This document shows positions 1 through 8,487 of a stretch of DNA of 64,000 nucleotides, in pieces. The notes under the pieces were generated by a model, which saw only the letters and a list, made by a program, of their open reading frames with translations, was not told the origin of the DNA and searched no databases. This DNA comes from Mediterraneibacter butyricigenes (GTDB taxonomy: Bacteria; Bacillota; Clostridia; Lachnospirales; Lachnospiraceae): contig NZ_BHGK01000001.1 in assembly GCF_003574295.1 (NCBI RefSeq), forward strand, positions 2,542,001-2,606,000. Reading direction: 5' to 3'. Position numbers and translations under genes: made by a program. Each line of letters opens with the position of its first letter. Positions within the stretch are counted from its first letter, which is position 1.

Positions 1-903
1 AAACTGGTTCGCATCGGAATTTCAGATCTTTCCGATGCCAATCATCAGTTTTTTGGAAGAATGATTGCAAGGGCTACGGAAAATACGGATCGAAGAGTTG
101 TTGTACTGGCAAGCGGAGATCTGTCGCATCGACTGCTGCCGGACAGTCCTTACGGATATATGCCGGAAGGAAAAGTCTATGATGAGGCATTGATGAAAGT
201 GATGGGAGAAGGGGATTTCTTCTATATGAAAGATCTTCCGCCTGCACTTCGAAATGCTGCCGGGGAATGCGGACACCGGGCATTTCTGATTCTGTCGGGG
301 ATTTTACAGGAAACAGACTATCAGGCAGAAGCAGTTTCTTATGAAAGCCCTTATGGAATCGGACATGGAGTCTGTGCCTATTATATCCGGGAAAAGGATG
401 ATCCTTATGTGAAGATTGCGAAGAAGGCGTTGCAGACTTATGTCAGAACGAAGGAGCAGGAGATTCCGCTGTATCATCTTCCGCGGGAGATGGAAGGAAA
501 AAAGGGCGGCGTTTATGTCTCTTTATATGTAAACGGAATTCTGAGAGGCTCTATGGGGACGGTGGAAGCAACACAGGATTCTCTGGCGCAGGAAATTGTA
601 AAAAATACGATCAGTGCCGGAGCGTTTGACCCGAGACATCAGCCGATCACGGAAGAAGAACTGGAGAGCGTGGAGTACAGTGTGGAAGTGGTTTCAGAGC
701 CGGAAATTGTTACCAGTGCCAGAGAACTGGATGCAAAGCGTTATGGAGTGATCGTCACCAATGGGTGGGATCGCGGAATCGTATTGCCGGGAAGAGGAAA
801 TGTGCGCGGCCAGGTGGAAAAAGCCATGGTTCAGGCGGGAATTTCCGAGAAGGAGCCGGTGCAGATCAAACGGTTTGAGCTGGAAGAACACCGGGGAAGC
901 TGA
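1..903 (+). CDS. Memo-like dioxygenase-fold / AMMECR1 fusion protein, 5'-truncated by the window edge
   Basis: The frame is open from base 1, so the start lies upstream; 300 residues are visible. The first ~130 look like the C-terminal part of a LigB/Memo-type class III dioxygenase-like domain, with an ASGDLSHR motif near visible residue 37 and a G-E-C-G-H-R segment further on. The rest resembles AMMECR1 (GAFDPRHQPITEEEL and YGVIVTNGWDRGIVLPG segments). Memo and AMMECR1 are parts A and B of the AmmeMemoRadiSam system, whose third part is a radical SAM protein; a fused A/B protein is common in Clostridia. The substrate is unknown. A radical SAM partner would be expected next to it but is not inside the window. 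Confidence 0.85.
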   Translation, partial: KLVRIGISDLSDANHQFFGRMIARATENTDRRVVVLASGDLSHRLLPDSPYGYMPEGKVYDEALMKVMGEGDFFYMKDLPPALRNAAGECGHRAFLILSGILQETDYQAEAVSYESPYGIGHGVCAYYIREKDDPYVKIAKKALQTYVRTKEQEIPLYHLPREMEGKKGGVYVSLYVNGILRGSMGTVEATQDSLAQEIVKNTISAGAFDPRHQPITEEELESVEYSVEVVSEPEIVTSARELDAKRYGVIVTNGWDRGIVLPGRGNVRGQVEKAMVQAGISEKEPVQIKRFELEEHRGS

Positions 904-1103
904 TTCGGATAGAATATCCGGAGATTTATAAATTCCGTGAAATCTTCGAAAAAGTGAAAAATAGTCTTTAAGAAAAATATATGAAACGATAGAAGAAGGC
1001 TTTGAAAAAGAGAAAAAATGGAAGAAATTATGAAAAAAGCCGTAAGAAATGAATAGGAAGTAATAAAAATGCGTGAGAAATACATGAGAGTGCATGATTT
1101 GCA

Positions 1104-1132
1104 TTGTGTAACCGCGTAGATTGCGGTAAAAT
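1104..1132 (+). promoter_or_regulatory. Predicted sigma-A promoter for the nucleotidyltransferase gene
   Basis: TTGTGT at 1104-1109, a 17-bp spacer and TAAAAT at 1127-1132, about 55 bases upstream of the start codon. The rest of the 904-1188 gap shows only a short hairpin (904-918) just behind the previous gene and A-rich sequence. Confidence 0.5.
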
Positions 1133-1188
1133 AGAAACGTTAAGTTGAAGAAATACGAAATGGAAAATGTACAAGTAGGAGGAAGATT

Positions 1189-2100
1189 ATGTCTAAGGCA
1201 ACATTGGTAATCATGGCAGCCGGAATCGGCAGCAGATTTGGTGGGGGAATCAAGCAGTTGGAGGCCATGGGACCGAATGGTGAGATCATTATGGATTATT
1301 CCATTTATGATGCAAAAGAAGCCGGATTTGACAAAGTAGTATTTGTCATCCGTAAAGATCTGGAAAAAGATTTCAAGGAAGTTATCGGAAACCGGATCGA
1401 GAAAGTGATCGATGTGGATTATGCATATCAGGAACTGTCAGATATTCCGGAGGAATATAAAGAAATCTTCAAAGACCGGACAAAACCGTGGGGAACCGGT
1501 CAGGCAATCCTTTGCTGTAAGGATCTGGTAAAAGAGCCGTTCCTGGTGATCAACGCAGATGATTACTATGGAAAAGAAGCTTATAAAGAAGCTTATCAGT
1601 ATCTGATGGAAGAGCAGGCAGCATCCGACAAGATGCAGCTTGGAATGGTAGGATTTGTCCTTGGAAATACCCTGAGCGACAACGGATCTGTGACAAGAGG
1701 TGTCTGCAAGGTTGATGAAAACGGAATGCTTTCTGATATTGTAGAGACACATAATATCGTGAAGACAGCAGAAGGTGCCGGAGTGGAAGAAGACGGACAG
1801 GTTCGTGCACTTGATATGACTTCTCCGGTTTCTATGAATATGTGGGCACTTCGTCCTGAGATTTTTGAAGTGCTGGAAACAAGATTCAAAGAATTCCTGG
1901 CAGCTCTGCCGGAGGAAGAACTGAAAGCAGAATATCTGCTTCCGACCATTATCGGAGATCTTCTGGAAAAGGAAGAGGCTCAGGTAAAAGTCCTGAAATC
2001 CAACGATAAATGGTTCGGTGTAACTTATAAAGAGGATAAAGAGTCGGTAGTAGCATCCATCAAAGAACTGCTGGATGCCGGAATGTATCCAAATATGTAA
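1189..2100 (+). CDS. Sugar-phosphate nucleotidyltransferase family protein
   Basis: A 303-residue NTP-transferase. The N-terminus carries the nucleotide-binding signature MAAGIGSRFGG (residues 9-19). PWGTGQA (100-106) and NADDYYG (122-128) fit the base-binding and metal-binding segments of the Rossmann-like fold. Family members transfer a nucleotidyl group from NTP to a sugar phosphate; the sugar cannot be told from sequence. The protein is presumably cytoplasmic. Start chosen from AGGAGGAAGATT directly before ATG. The antiporter gene starts 20 bases downstream, so the two are probably cotranscribed although no functional link is evident. Confidence 0.85.
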   Translation: MSKATLVIMAAGIGSRFGGGIKQLEAMGPNGEIIMDYSIYDAKEAGFDKVVFVIRKDLEKDFKEVIGNRIEKVIDVDYAYQELSDIPEEYKEIFKDRTKPWGTGQAILCCKDLVKEPFLVINADDYYGKEAYKEAYQYLMEEQAASDKMQLGMVGFVLGNTLSDNGSVTRGVCKVDENGMLSDIVETHNIVKTAEGAGVEEDGQVRALDMTSPVSMNMWALRPEIFEVLETRFKEFLAALPEEELKAEYLLPTIIGDLLEKEEAQVKVLKSNDKWFGVTYKEDKESVVASIKELLDAGMYPNM

Positions 2101-2120
2101 AGAATAGGGAGTGAGAGAAT

Positions 2121-3647
2121 ATGGACGGTTCAATGTTTGTGGGGACATGGTGGTCTTTGGTGCCGCCGCTTTTGGCAATTTTACTTGCCTTTATAACAAA
2201 AGAAGTATATAGTTCACTGTTTATCGGAATCAGTGTAGGTGCATTGCTTTATACAGGATTTCATCCGTGGAATGCGATCACCTCTCTGTTTGAGATCATG
2301 GAATCCAGCATGAATCTGAACATCCTGATCTTCGATGTCATGCTTGGAATGATCATTGTTCTGATGGCAAAATCAGGAGGTTCCGCCGCTTACGGTAACT
2401 GGGCGGGAAAGAAGATCAAGTCGAAAAAGCAGGCTTCACTGGCTACGATGGGACTCGGAATCCTGATCTTTGTGGATGACTATTTTAACTGTCTGACGGT
2501 CGGATCCGTTATGCGTCCGGTTACAGACCGGTATAAAGTTTCCCGTGCAAAACTGGCTTATCTGATCGATGCCACCGCAGCACCGGTATGTATTATTGCA
2601 CCGATCTCCAGTTGGGCGGCAGCCGTAAATTCCTACGTTCCGGAAGATGCCGGAATTACAGGATTTCAGCTGTTTATGCGGACAATTCCTTACAACTTGT
2701 ATGCACTTCTGACACTGGCAATGGTATTCCTGGTGATCGTGATGAATTTTGATTTCGGACAGATGAAAATTCATGAAATGAATGCGGCAAAGGGGGATCT
2801 CTTTACCAGTGGTGGAGAAGAGTTTGAGCATGCAGAAGACGACGATATGAGAAAAGACGGAAAAGTAAGAGATCTGGCACTTCCTGTGCTGGTGCTGATA
2901 GTTTCTTCTGTCAGTGCAATGATCTATACCGGATATCTGGATGGAGCGACCAATGTGATCGATGCATTTGCCGGATGTAATGCCGAGGTCAGCCTGATCT
3001 TCTCTACTTTTGTGACAGTTATCTTTATGCTGTTCTTATATTTGCCGAGAAAAGTTATTACCTTTAAAGAATTCATGGGATGCTTCGTGGAAGGTTTCCG
3101 CCTGATGATTCCGGCTATTTCAATCCTGATCTTTGCATGGACATTGAAAGGAATCGGTGATGCTCTTGGAATCGCAGCTTTCGTAGGAGGTCTGGTAGAT
3201 GCCAATGCATCTGCAAACGTAGTTCTTCCGGTGATCATGTTTGTGATCGCGATCTTCCTGGCATTTTCAACCGGTACTTCCTGGGGAACTTTTGCAATTC
3301 TGGTTCCGATCGTAACTGCAATGTTCAACCATGGAGAAGGTCTGGAAATGATGATCATTTCTGTATCTGCTGTATTGGCAGGAGCAGTTTGCGGAGACCA
3401 CGTATCTCCGATTTCCGATACGACGGTTATGTCATCAGCCGGAGCACAGAGTAATCATCTGAACCACGTATCCACTCAGATGCAGTATGCGGCAGTGGTA
3501 GCGATAATCTGTATCATTGGTTATCTGATCGCGGGTATTACAAAGATCTGGTGGCTGACACTTGGAATCAGTCTGGCAATTTTGGTTGTGACGCTGATGG
3601 TGATCAAACGGATCTCAGAAAAGAAATATCCGTCGGAGGCAGAATAA
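2121..3647 (+). CDS. NhaC-family Na+/H+ antiporter or related solute antiporter
   Basis: A 508-residue polytopic membrane protein, roughly 11-12 hydrophobic segments, full length for the family. Family-typical patches include DDYFNCLTVGSVMRP around residue 115, an APISSWAA stretch near 160, STGTSWGTFAILVPI near 385 and CGDHVSPISDTTVMSSAGA near 425. NhaC proteins exchange Na+ for H+; close relatives exchange malate/lactate or amino acids, so the substrate is uncertain. RBS GGGAGTGAGAGAAT precedes ATG. Its stop codon directly abuts the TTG start of the C39-like gene, which suggests translational coupling. Confidence 0.88.
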   Translation: MDGSMFVGTWWSLVPPLLAILLAFITKEVYSSLFIGISVGALLYTGFHPWNAITSLFEIMESSMNLNILIFDVMLGMIIVLMAKSGGSAAYGNWAGKKIKSKKQASLATMGLGILIFVDDYFNCLTVGSVMRPVTDRYKVSRAKLAYLIDATAAPVCIIAPISSWAAAVNSYVPEDAGITGFQLFMRTIPYNLYALLTLAMVFLVIVMNFDFGQMKIHEMNAAKGDLFTSGGEEFEHAEDDDMRKDGKVRDLALPVLVLIVSSVSAMIYTGYLDGATNVIDAFAGCNAEVSLIFSTFVTVIFMLFLYLPRKVITFKEFMGCFVEGFRLMIPAISILIFAWTLKGIGDALGIAAFVGGLVDANASANVVLPVIMFVIAIFLAFSTGTSWGTFAILVPIVTAMFNHGEGLEMMIISVSAVLAGAVCGDHVSPISDTTVMSSAGAQSNHLNHVSTQMQYAAVVAIICIIGYLIAGITKIWWLTLGISLAILVVTLMVIKRISEKKYPSEAE

Positions 3648-4256
3648 TTGAGCAAAACATTGATTTCAGTTCCCTATATTGACCAGAGTGTAAAGTATCC
3701 CACCGGGTGTGAAAGTGTATCTACGGTGATGTTGCTTCAGTTTCTGGGTGTCTCCATTACCGTGGATGAGTTTATTGAAAATGATCTGAAAAAAGAAGCG
3801 TTTGAGACACGAAACGGAGAACTTTTCGGACCGGATCCGAGAGAATGTTTTGTGGGAAGTCCGTACGATGACGAGTCTTTCGGATGTTACGCGCCGGTGA
3901 TCAAAGAAAGTCTGGAACATGTTCTGGGAGAAGAGTATCGGGTTCTTAATAAGACCGGTACAGATACCAAAGAGCTGATCCGGGATTATATTGATCGGGG
4001 AATGCCGGTGATCTACTGGGCATGTATTAATATGAGAGAACCGATCGTCGGACCGGAATGGAAACTGAAAAAGACCGGAGAGACCTTTACCTGGATCTCC
4101 AATGAGCATTGTATGCTCCTGGTCGGATATGACGAAGAGAATTATTATTTCAATGATCCATATGAAAATCACGGAGTGATCGGTTATCCGAAAGCAGTGG
4201 TAGAAAAACGTTATGCAGCTCAGCATATGCAGGCTGTAGTGGTGGAAAAAAGATAA
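3648..4256 (+). CDS. C39-like cysteine peptidase domain protein
   Basis: A 202-residue protein starting at TTG immediately after the antiporter stop. It fits the peptidase C39-like family: candidate catalytic Cys21 in PTGCESVS, His153 in NEHCMLLVG and Asp170 in YYFNDPY. There is no signal peptide or membrane segment, so it should be cytoplasmic unless exported by another route. The close spacing suggests cotranscription with the antiporter. Members of this stand-alone C39-like group are poorly characterised; the substrate is unknown. Confidence 0.8.
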   Translation: MSKTLISVPYIDQSVKYPTGCESVSTVMLLQFLGVSITVDEFIENDLKKEAFETRNGELFGPDPRECFVGSPYDDESFGCYAPVIKESLEHVLGEEYRVLNKTGTDTKELIRDYIDRGMPVIYWACINMREPIVGPEWKLKKTGETFTWISNEHCMLLVGYDEENYYFNDPYENHGVIGYPKAVVEKRYAAQHMQAVVVEKR

Positions 4257-4259
4257 ACA

Positions 4260-4458
4260 AAATTATAAATCATACATAGAATAATAAATTCCGAAAAAGT
4301 TGCATCGGAAACCGCTCGCGCTTAGTCCTCGTCCAGTGGAACTAACCTTCGAACGGCACTGGCGTTTGTTCTCAGGAAGTACCAGGACTGCGGATGTTCC
4401 CTTATGCAATCTTTTTCGGAATATATGAACTTCGTCAAGAGGTTATGATTTATAATTT
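4260..4458. repeat. Nested inverted-repeat element (possible MITE-like or REP-like repeat)
   Basis: A 15-bp perfect outer inverted repeat (AAATTATAAATCATA at 4260-4274 against 4444-4458) encloses a second inverted repeat (TTCCGAAAAAGTTGCAT at 4289-4305 against 4404-4421, one extra base). Inside are CCAGTG/CACTGG (4333-4338, 4357-4362) and AGTCCT/AGGACT (4324-4329, 4384-4389). There is no coding potential. Part of the left arm recurs in degraded form at about 4583-4612. It may be a miniature mobile element or a structured RNA region. Confidence 0.5.
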
Positions 4459-4483
4459 AGAAAAGATCTGAAAAAGAGAAAAG

Positions 4484-4537
4484 AAAAGTCTTACAGAAAA
4501 ACGATCTTGATAAAATCGTAAATCTGTAAGACTTTTT
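4484..4537. terminator. Bidirectional intrinsic terminator between convergent genes
   Basis: AAAAGTCTTACAG (4484-4496) pairs with CTGTAAGACTTTT (4524-4536), with T-rich tracts on both strands. It sits between the plus-strand C39-like gene and the minus-strand hydrolase gene. Confidence 0.7.
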
Positions 4538-4582
4538 CGAGTTATAGGATAAAATATGTTGATGAAAAACATTGCTCTCCCG

Positions 4583-4612
4583 CAAAAGGCTGCAACGGGA
4601 ACCGCTTACGCT
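4583..4612. repeat. Degenerate partial copy of the left arm of the 4260-4458 repeat
   Basis: The stretch CTGCAACGGGAACCGCTTACGCTTG resembles TTGCATCGGAAACCGCTCGCGCTTA at about 4300-4324 (roughly 20 of 25 bases). It lies against the 3' end of the hydrolase gene. Confidence 0.35.
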
Positions 4613-4615
4613 TGC

Positions 4616-5416
4616 TTATAACTCAATCATTTCCATATCGTCCGGAACATACAGGTTGCCATCGAAATATGGTCTGCCTTCCTGCATATAAAGTTCTTTC
4701 CGGTTCTTGATATTCTTATCTTCGGTGTGATACAGGATCAGATTTTTGACATTTAAGCTCTGAGCCAGCTCACAGGCATCCTTTACTGTAGAATGATGTT
4801 TCTCATAAGGACTGAAAATGTCTGCCTGGGAATAGAGACAGAACGCTTCATGTAGCAACCATGTGCTGTCTTTGGCGTAAGGCTCCTCGTAGTCGCAGTA
4901 GGGTTCATCGCCGCAGCAGGTCAGCTTTTCGCCATTTCCCAAATCCATAGAAAAACCGAACTGTTTGGCTTTGGTGGACTGGATGTCAAAAAAGGTGACG
5001 TTATGACCGATGATTTCTCTGGATTCTCCGTCTTTTACCGTGATCATATGGAAACGATCTCCGATAAATTTGGTGGTTTTCTTTACAAGCAGTGTATTTG
5101 CCATATTCTGAAGGATCTCAATCACTTCTTCGTGGGCGTAAAGATTTACCTCTTCTTCGTATTTGCCTTTTGCCATATTTTGGGTAATGATACGGATCAT
5201 CCAGATAATGCCCAGAAGATGATCGATGTGCTTGTGGGTGACGAAGATATCTTTAATATCATGCCAGTCGATCTCGGCTTTTTCCAGACGGGCAAGGATT
5301 TCGCTTCCTCCACCACCGTCTACCAGAAGATGCCGGTTGTTGTCACTTAAGACAAAACAAGTGTTGTAGCATTTTGTGACCAGTGCATTACCGGTTCCAA
5401 GAATTGTAAGTTTCAC
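4616..5416 (-). CDS. Metallo-beta-lactamase-fold hydrolase (RNase Z-like)
   Basis: A 266-residue cytoplasmic protein. It begins MKLTILGTGNA, typical of the RNase Z/ElaC-like branch. The metal-binding HxHxDH motif is HKHIDH at 61-66, with later ligand candidates in CCGDEPYCD (near 170), a WLLHEAF segment, HHSTVKDA (near 210) and LILYHTED near the C-terminus. RNase Z processes tRNA 3' ends, but many paralogues are uncharacterised phosphodiesterases, so tRNase activity is not assumed. On the minus strand, RBS AAGGAGGAAC lies before ATG. It is monocistronic and convergent with the C39-like gene. Confidence 0.85.
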   Translation of the reverse strand: MKLTILGTGNALVTKCYNTCFVLSDNNRHLLVDGGGGSEILARLEKAEIDWHDIKDIFVTHKHIDHLLGIIWMIRIITQNMAKGKYEEEVNLYAHEEVIEILQNMANTLLVKKTTKFIGDRFHMITVKDGESREIIGHNVTFFDIQSTKAKQFGFSMDLGNGEKLTCCGDEPYCDYEEPYAKDSTWLLHEAFCLYSQADIFSPYEKHHSTVKDACELAQSLNVKNLILYHTEDKNIKNRKELYMQEGRPYFDGNLYVPDDMEMIEL

Positions 5417-5545
5417 AAATGTTCCTCCTTATATAAAAAGATATAAGCTCAATCTCATGATAATAGAGTACCACGGAGAAGGAAAACAGACAAGAAAAAG
5501 GAAAAAGAAAATTCGAAAAATAATTTAAAAATAACAGAAAAAAGA

Positions 5546-5574
5546 TTGACAAATCAAAAATAAAATGATAATAT
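5546..5574 (+). promoter_or_regulatory. Strong predicted sigma-A promoter for a short untranslated transcript
   Basis: TTGACA at 5546-5551, 17-bp spacer, TAATAT at 5569-5574. No long reading frame follows; the transcript would end at the hairpin at 5725-5766. Confidence 0.6.
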
Positions 5575-5580
5575 AAATTC

Positions 5581-5766
5581 AACAAAAGAAATTACAGAAT
5601 TTGACGAGAAAGAATTCGAATTTCTAAATTATGAACAGGAGGTACGGACCACCGGAAAGTGAAAAGTTTTACCCTATTTAATTTGTAGAAAGAAGAGGTA
5701 TTAGAGAGTTGGACACGTCAGAGTAAAGACGGGTGTTGATCTTAGTTCAGATTGATGCCCGTCTTT
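5581..5766 (+). ncRNA. Candidate small RNA of about 190 nt, family not recognised
   Basis: The region is bounded by a near-consensus promoter (5546-5574) and a strong hairpin (AAAGACGGGTGTTGATCT at 5725-5742 against AGATTGATGCCCGTCTTT at 5749-5766). Only a 14-codon frame (from about 5631) occurs inside. A new promoter begins behind the hairpin, so this looks like an independent RNA rather than a leader. It could also be an attenuated leader. I cannot match it to a known riboswitch or sRNA from memory. Confidence 0.4.
5725..5766 (+). terminator. Predicted terminator hairpin of the small transcript
   Basis: An 18-bp stem with few mismatches and a 6-base loop, ending in GTCTTTCATTGTTG. The U-tract is short, so the terminator may be imperfect. 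Confidence 0.5.
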
Positions 5767-5775
5767 CATTGTTGT

Positions 5776-5810
5776 CTAAGCACCAAAAAGATGCTATAAT
5801 CATTTCACCG
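5776..5810 (+). promoter_or_regulatory. Predicted promoter for the acidic-tail membrane protein gene
   Basis: TTGTCT, a 17-bp spacer (AAGCACCAAAAAGATGC) and TATAAT, between roughly 5773 and 5801. It lies about 105 bases upstream of the start codon at 5907. Confidence 0.5.
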
Positions 5811-5906
5811 GAAACGGTCAATACAGAGTATAGATAGGAAGTAGTACAGAGTGTGACACAGTGGGAAGTGTGCCGCATAACAATAAGGGGCAAAGGAGAA
5901 AATGCT

Positions 5907-6887
5907 ATGAACGAAGTAATCAATCAGCTCCAGAATCTTAATCTGGAGAGTTTAGGCGGAACTTATGCAGAAAAAATAGACTGGATTCGTCAGGAAGGTA
6001 TGATTCCGGCAATTGTCATACTGGCAGTCGCTGTGATCACCTGTTTCTTCGGATGGAAACTGATCCGTGTGTGGGGAGCGCTGTCCGGTTTCGAGATCGG
6101 AGCAGCAATCGGCGGAGTTGCCGGATCTGTGATCTTTGGAATAAATGAAAAAGCAGTCTTTGCTGCGATGGCAGGAGCCGTGATTGGTCTGATCCTGTTT
6201 GCGGTATGGAAACGCGGAGCAATCTTTGTGGTGACGCTGGTCTTTGGACTGAACAGCGTGCTTGGAGTACTTGGTTCCAAACAGCTTCTGCTTACAGGAA
6301 TTGTGGCAGTGGTGAGTCTGATTCTGGCGATTGTGGCAGAGTTTTTCAGTGCACCGGTAGTGATCTTGCTGTCCAGTATCTATGGCGGAATATTGGCTGG
6401 AGTTTCAGTGGGCGCACTGGTTCCGAATTTCAGTCTGATCAGTTATATCGCGGGTGTTGTGGCAACCGTACTTGGAATCGTGGTACAGTTTATGCTGGAA
6501 TCCCGTAAAAAAGTAAAACAGAATGTGGCGAAAGCCAAAAGAATCCGGGATGCAGAGTCTACGGAAAATGAAGTGGACCGTGCAAGATATATTATTGACC
6601 ATCTGGATGAAGTAGAAGACGAAGTCGAATATGACGAGGATGATGAGTATCTGGATGACGATGAATATGATGACGATGAATATCTGGACGAGGATGAATA
6701 TGAAGATGATAACATCGAGTATATAGAAGATGAGGAAGAGTATGAGGATGAAGACGCCGAGTATCTGGATGAAGAAGAATACGAGGATGAAGACGCTGAG
6801 TATTTAGACGATGAAGAATACGACGAGGAAGATGTTGAGTATTTGGACGAGGATGAAGACATCGAATATTTGGATGATGAAGAATAA
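5907..6887 (+). CDS. DUF4203-like multi-spanning membrane protein with a repetitive acidic C-terminal tail
   Basis: A 326-residue protein. The ATG at 5907 is chosen because AAAGGAG lies 8 bases before it; a longer in-frame start at 5853 has no RBS. Residues ~30-205 contain about seven hydrophobic, glycine-rich segments resembling the TMEM198/DUF4203 group. A basic stretch (SRKKVKQNVAKAKR) follows, then about 90 residues made almost only of Asp, Glu and Tyr in repeating EYLDxEEY-type units. The tail should be cytoplasmic if the basic patch follows the positive-inside rule. Function is unknown; ion binding by the tail is speculative. Confidence 0.75.
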   Translation: MNEVINQLQNLNLESLGGTYAEKIDWIRQEGMIPAIVILAVAVITCFFGWKLIRVWGALSGFEIGAAIGGVAGSVIFGINEKAVFAAMAGAVIGLILFAVWKRGAIFVVTLVFGLNSVLGVLGSKQLLLTGIVAVVSLILAIVAEFFSAPVVILLSSIYGGILAGVSVGALVPNFSLISYIAGVVATVLGIVVQFMLESRKKVKQNVAKAKRIRDAESTENEVDRARYIIDHLDEVEDEVEYDEDDEYLDDDEYDDDEYLDEDEYEDDNIEYIEDEEEYEDEDAEYLDEEEYEDEDAEYLDDEEYDEEDVEYLDEDEDIEYLDDEE

Positions 6888-6976
6888 GCAGAGTTGATTC
6901 TATATATGAATTCGGGCAGATTTGTATGAAATCTGGCAAGATGATGCGAAGTCAGAAAGAGTAAGAATGTGAAAAT

Positions 6977-7018
6977 CAGGGTGGAAATCGAGAAAGATTT
7001 CCACCCTGGTGCTTTTTT
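6977..7018 (+). terminator. Intrinsic terminator after the acidic-tail gene
   Basis: CAGGGTGGAAATC (6977-6989) pairs perfectly with GATTTCCACCCTG (6996-7008), followed by a T-run. The rest of the 6888-7238 gap shows no clear gene. Confidence 0.85.
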
Positions 7019-7238
7019 CTGGAGTTTTCTATCGGTGTTTGGAGTTGTCATAAAACTGCAGGTTCTGCAGATTCTGATGTGCTGGTATATTTAAGACCCA
7101 CCTAAAATGCGAAAATACATCTGTAAGACGGGAGCGGACCTTTTAAAATCGGATGCTGTCGTGAAAAAGAGAAAAATGTTCCGGAGAACGGACAGATTTC
7201 TCTGGAAAAACACATGTTATGAAAGGTGGGTATTTTTT

Positions 7239-7421
7239 ATGTATATCAGAAAATCATTTTTAAAGGGAATCGTATTAATTTTTGGGAGTGTAGTGCTGCT
7301 GGTGCTGGTATTTTTTTACGGCTTTACACAGACACGAATTTCCGGAGGCGCGTATATGGCAGCCTATACCTTCTGTCTGGTTGCAATCTGGAAAGTGGAG
7401 GAGCTGATCGAAAGGATCTGA
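7239..7421 (+). CDS. Small membrane protein of unknown function
   Basis: 60 residues starting MYIRKSFLKG. The ATG at 7239 has GAAAGGTGGG 8 bases upstream; a longer frame from 7107 lacks an RBS and its extra N-terminal part looks non-coding. There are two hydrophobic segments (about residues 9-25 and 35-50) and a charged C-terminus (EELIERI). I do not recognise a family. It precedes the PHP-domain gene by 65 bases and may share its transcript. Confidence 0.5.
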   Translation: MYIRKSFLKGIVLIFGSVVLLVLVFFYGFTQTRISGGAYMAAYTFCLVAIWKVEELIERI

Positions 7422-7486
7422 AATATTGCCTGAATGGACAGGACAGTGTATAATGGTTCTATCAAGCCGCAAAAAGGAGAGCGCTT

Positions 7487-8332
7487 ATGAAGATAGATAT
7501 GCATTGTCATGTAAAAGAAGGATCCGTGGACAGTCGGGTCAGTCTGGATGAATATATCACGCTGTTAAAAAAGCATGGCTTTCAGGGAATGGTGATCACA
7601 GACCATGATACGTATCAGGGATATCGCCACTGGAAAAATCAACTGAAGGAAAAGCATCCGGATTTTGTGGTGTTGAAAGGGATTGAATATGATACCAGAG
7701 ATGCAGGCCATATCCTGGTGATTATGCCGGAGGGTGTGAAGATGCGCCTGTTGGAGATGAGGGGTATGAGAGCATCTGTATTGATCGATCTGGTGCACCG
7801 CAACGGTGGTGTGCTGGGGCCGGCCCATCCCTGCGGAGAAAAATATATGAGTTTTACCAATACAAAGTGCTATTACAATACGCCGGAGCTGATCAAACGG
7901 TTTGATTTTATCGAAGCATTCAATGCCTGTGAATCGAAGGAATCAAACGCGGGAGCTTTAAAACTGGCGGAAAAGTATGGAAAGGTAAAGGTTGGCGGCA
8001 GCGATTCCCACAAACCGGATTGCGTGGGCAAGGGATATACGATCCTTCCGGAGCCTGTGACCTGTGAGACGGAACTGATTTCCATGATCCATCGTAAAGT
8101 CAGTTTTGAAACGGGTGGTACCTTGTATACCAAGACGACGAAGGAGAAAATGGGTCGGATCAATAAGGTGTTGGCTTACTCTTTCTGGATATATAATAAG
8201 AGTGGAGAACTGATAAAACGTTCCCGGAGAAATAAGAAAATGTATGTGGAAAATCCCTATGATCCGATTGATCCGGTGGAACTGTATTATATGAATGGTT
8301 CGGAATATGATTCGGACCAGAACTGGAAATAA
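7487..8332 (+). CDS. PHP-domain phosphoesterase-like protein
   Basis: 281 residues. The PHP metal motifs are in order: DMHCH at 4-8, TDHDTYQGY at 38-46, GPAHPCGEKY near 104 and GGSDSHKPD near 172. The fold binds two or three metal ions and hydrolyses phosphoesters; known relatives act on nucleoside 3',5'-bisphosphates, histidinol phosphate or short oligonucleotides, so the substrate is open. A 50-residue basic, Tyr-rich C-terminal extension follows the domain. RBS AAAGGAGAGCGCTT before ATG supports the start. Confidence 0.85.
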   Translation: MKIDMHCHVKEGSVDSRVSLDEYITLLKKHGFQGMVITDHDTYQGYRHWKNQLKEKHPDFVVLKGIEYDTRDAGHILVIMPEGVKMRLLEMRGMRASVLIDLVHRNGGVLGPAHPCGEKYMSFTNTKCYYNTPELIKRFDFIEAFNACESKESNAGALKLAEKYGKVKVGGSDSHKPDCVGKGYTILPEPVTCETELISMIHRKVSFETGGTLYTKTTKEKMGRINKVLAYSFWIYNKSGELIKRSRRNKKMYVENPYDPIDPVELYYMNGSEYDSDQNWK

Positions 8333-8487
8333 AGCGGGAATGTTTAAGTACCGGAAGAGTGATCAGAAACAGATCAAAATGAAAAATAAGAATTAAAGTG
8401 AACCGGAATCGAATCCGAATGAAAAAGATATCGGGATCAGAACTTAAGATAAACTGAAAAATAGAAAAAAAAAACAAGGAGAAAGTT

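Noticed and set aside
6443-7051. Ser/Tyr-rich 202-residue minus-strand frame
   Set aside because: Direct antisense of the acidic repeat tail; low-complexity Ser/Tyr pattern is produced by the complementary codons.
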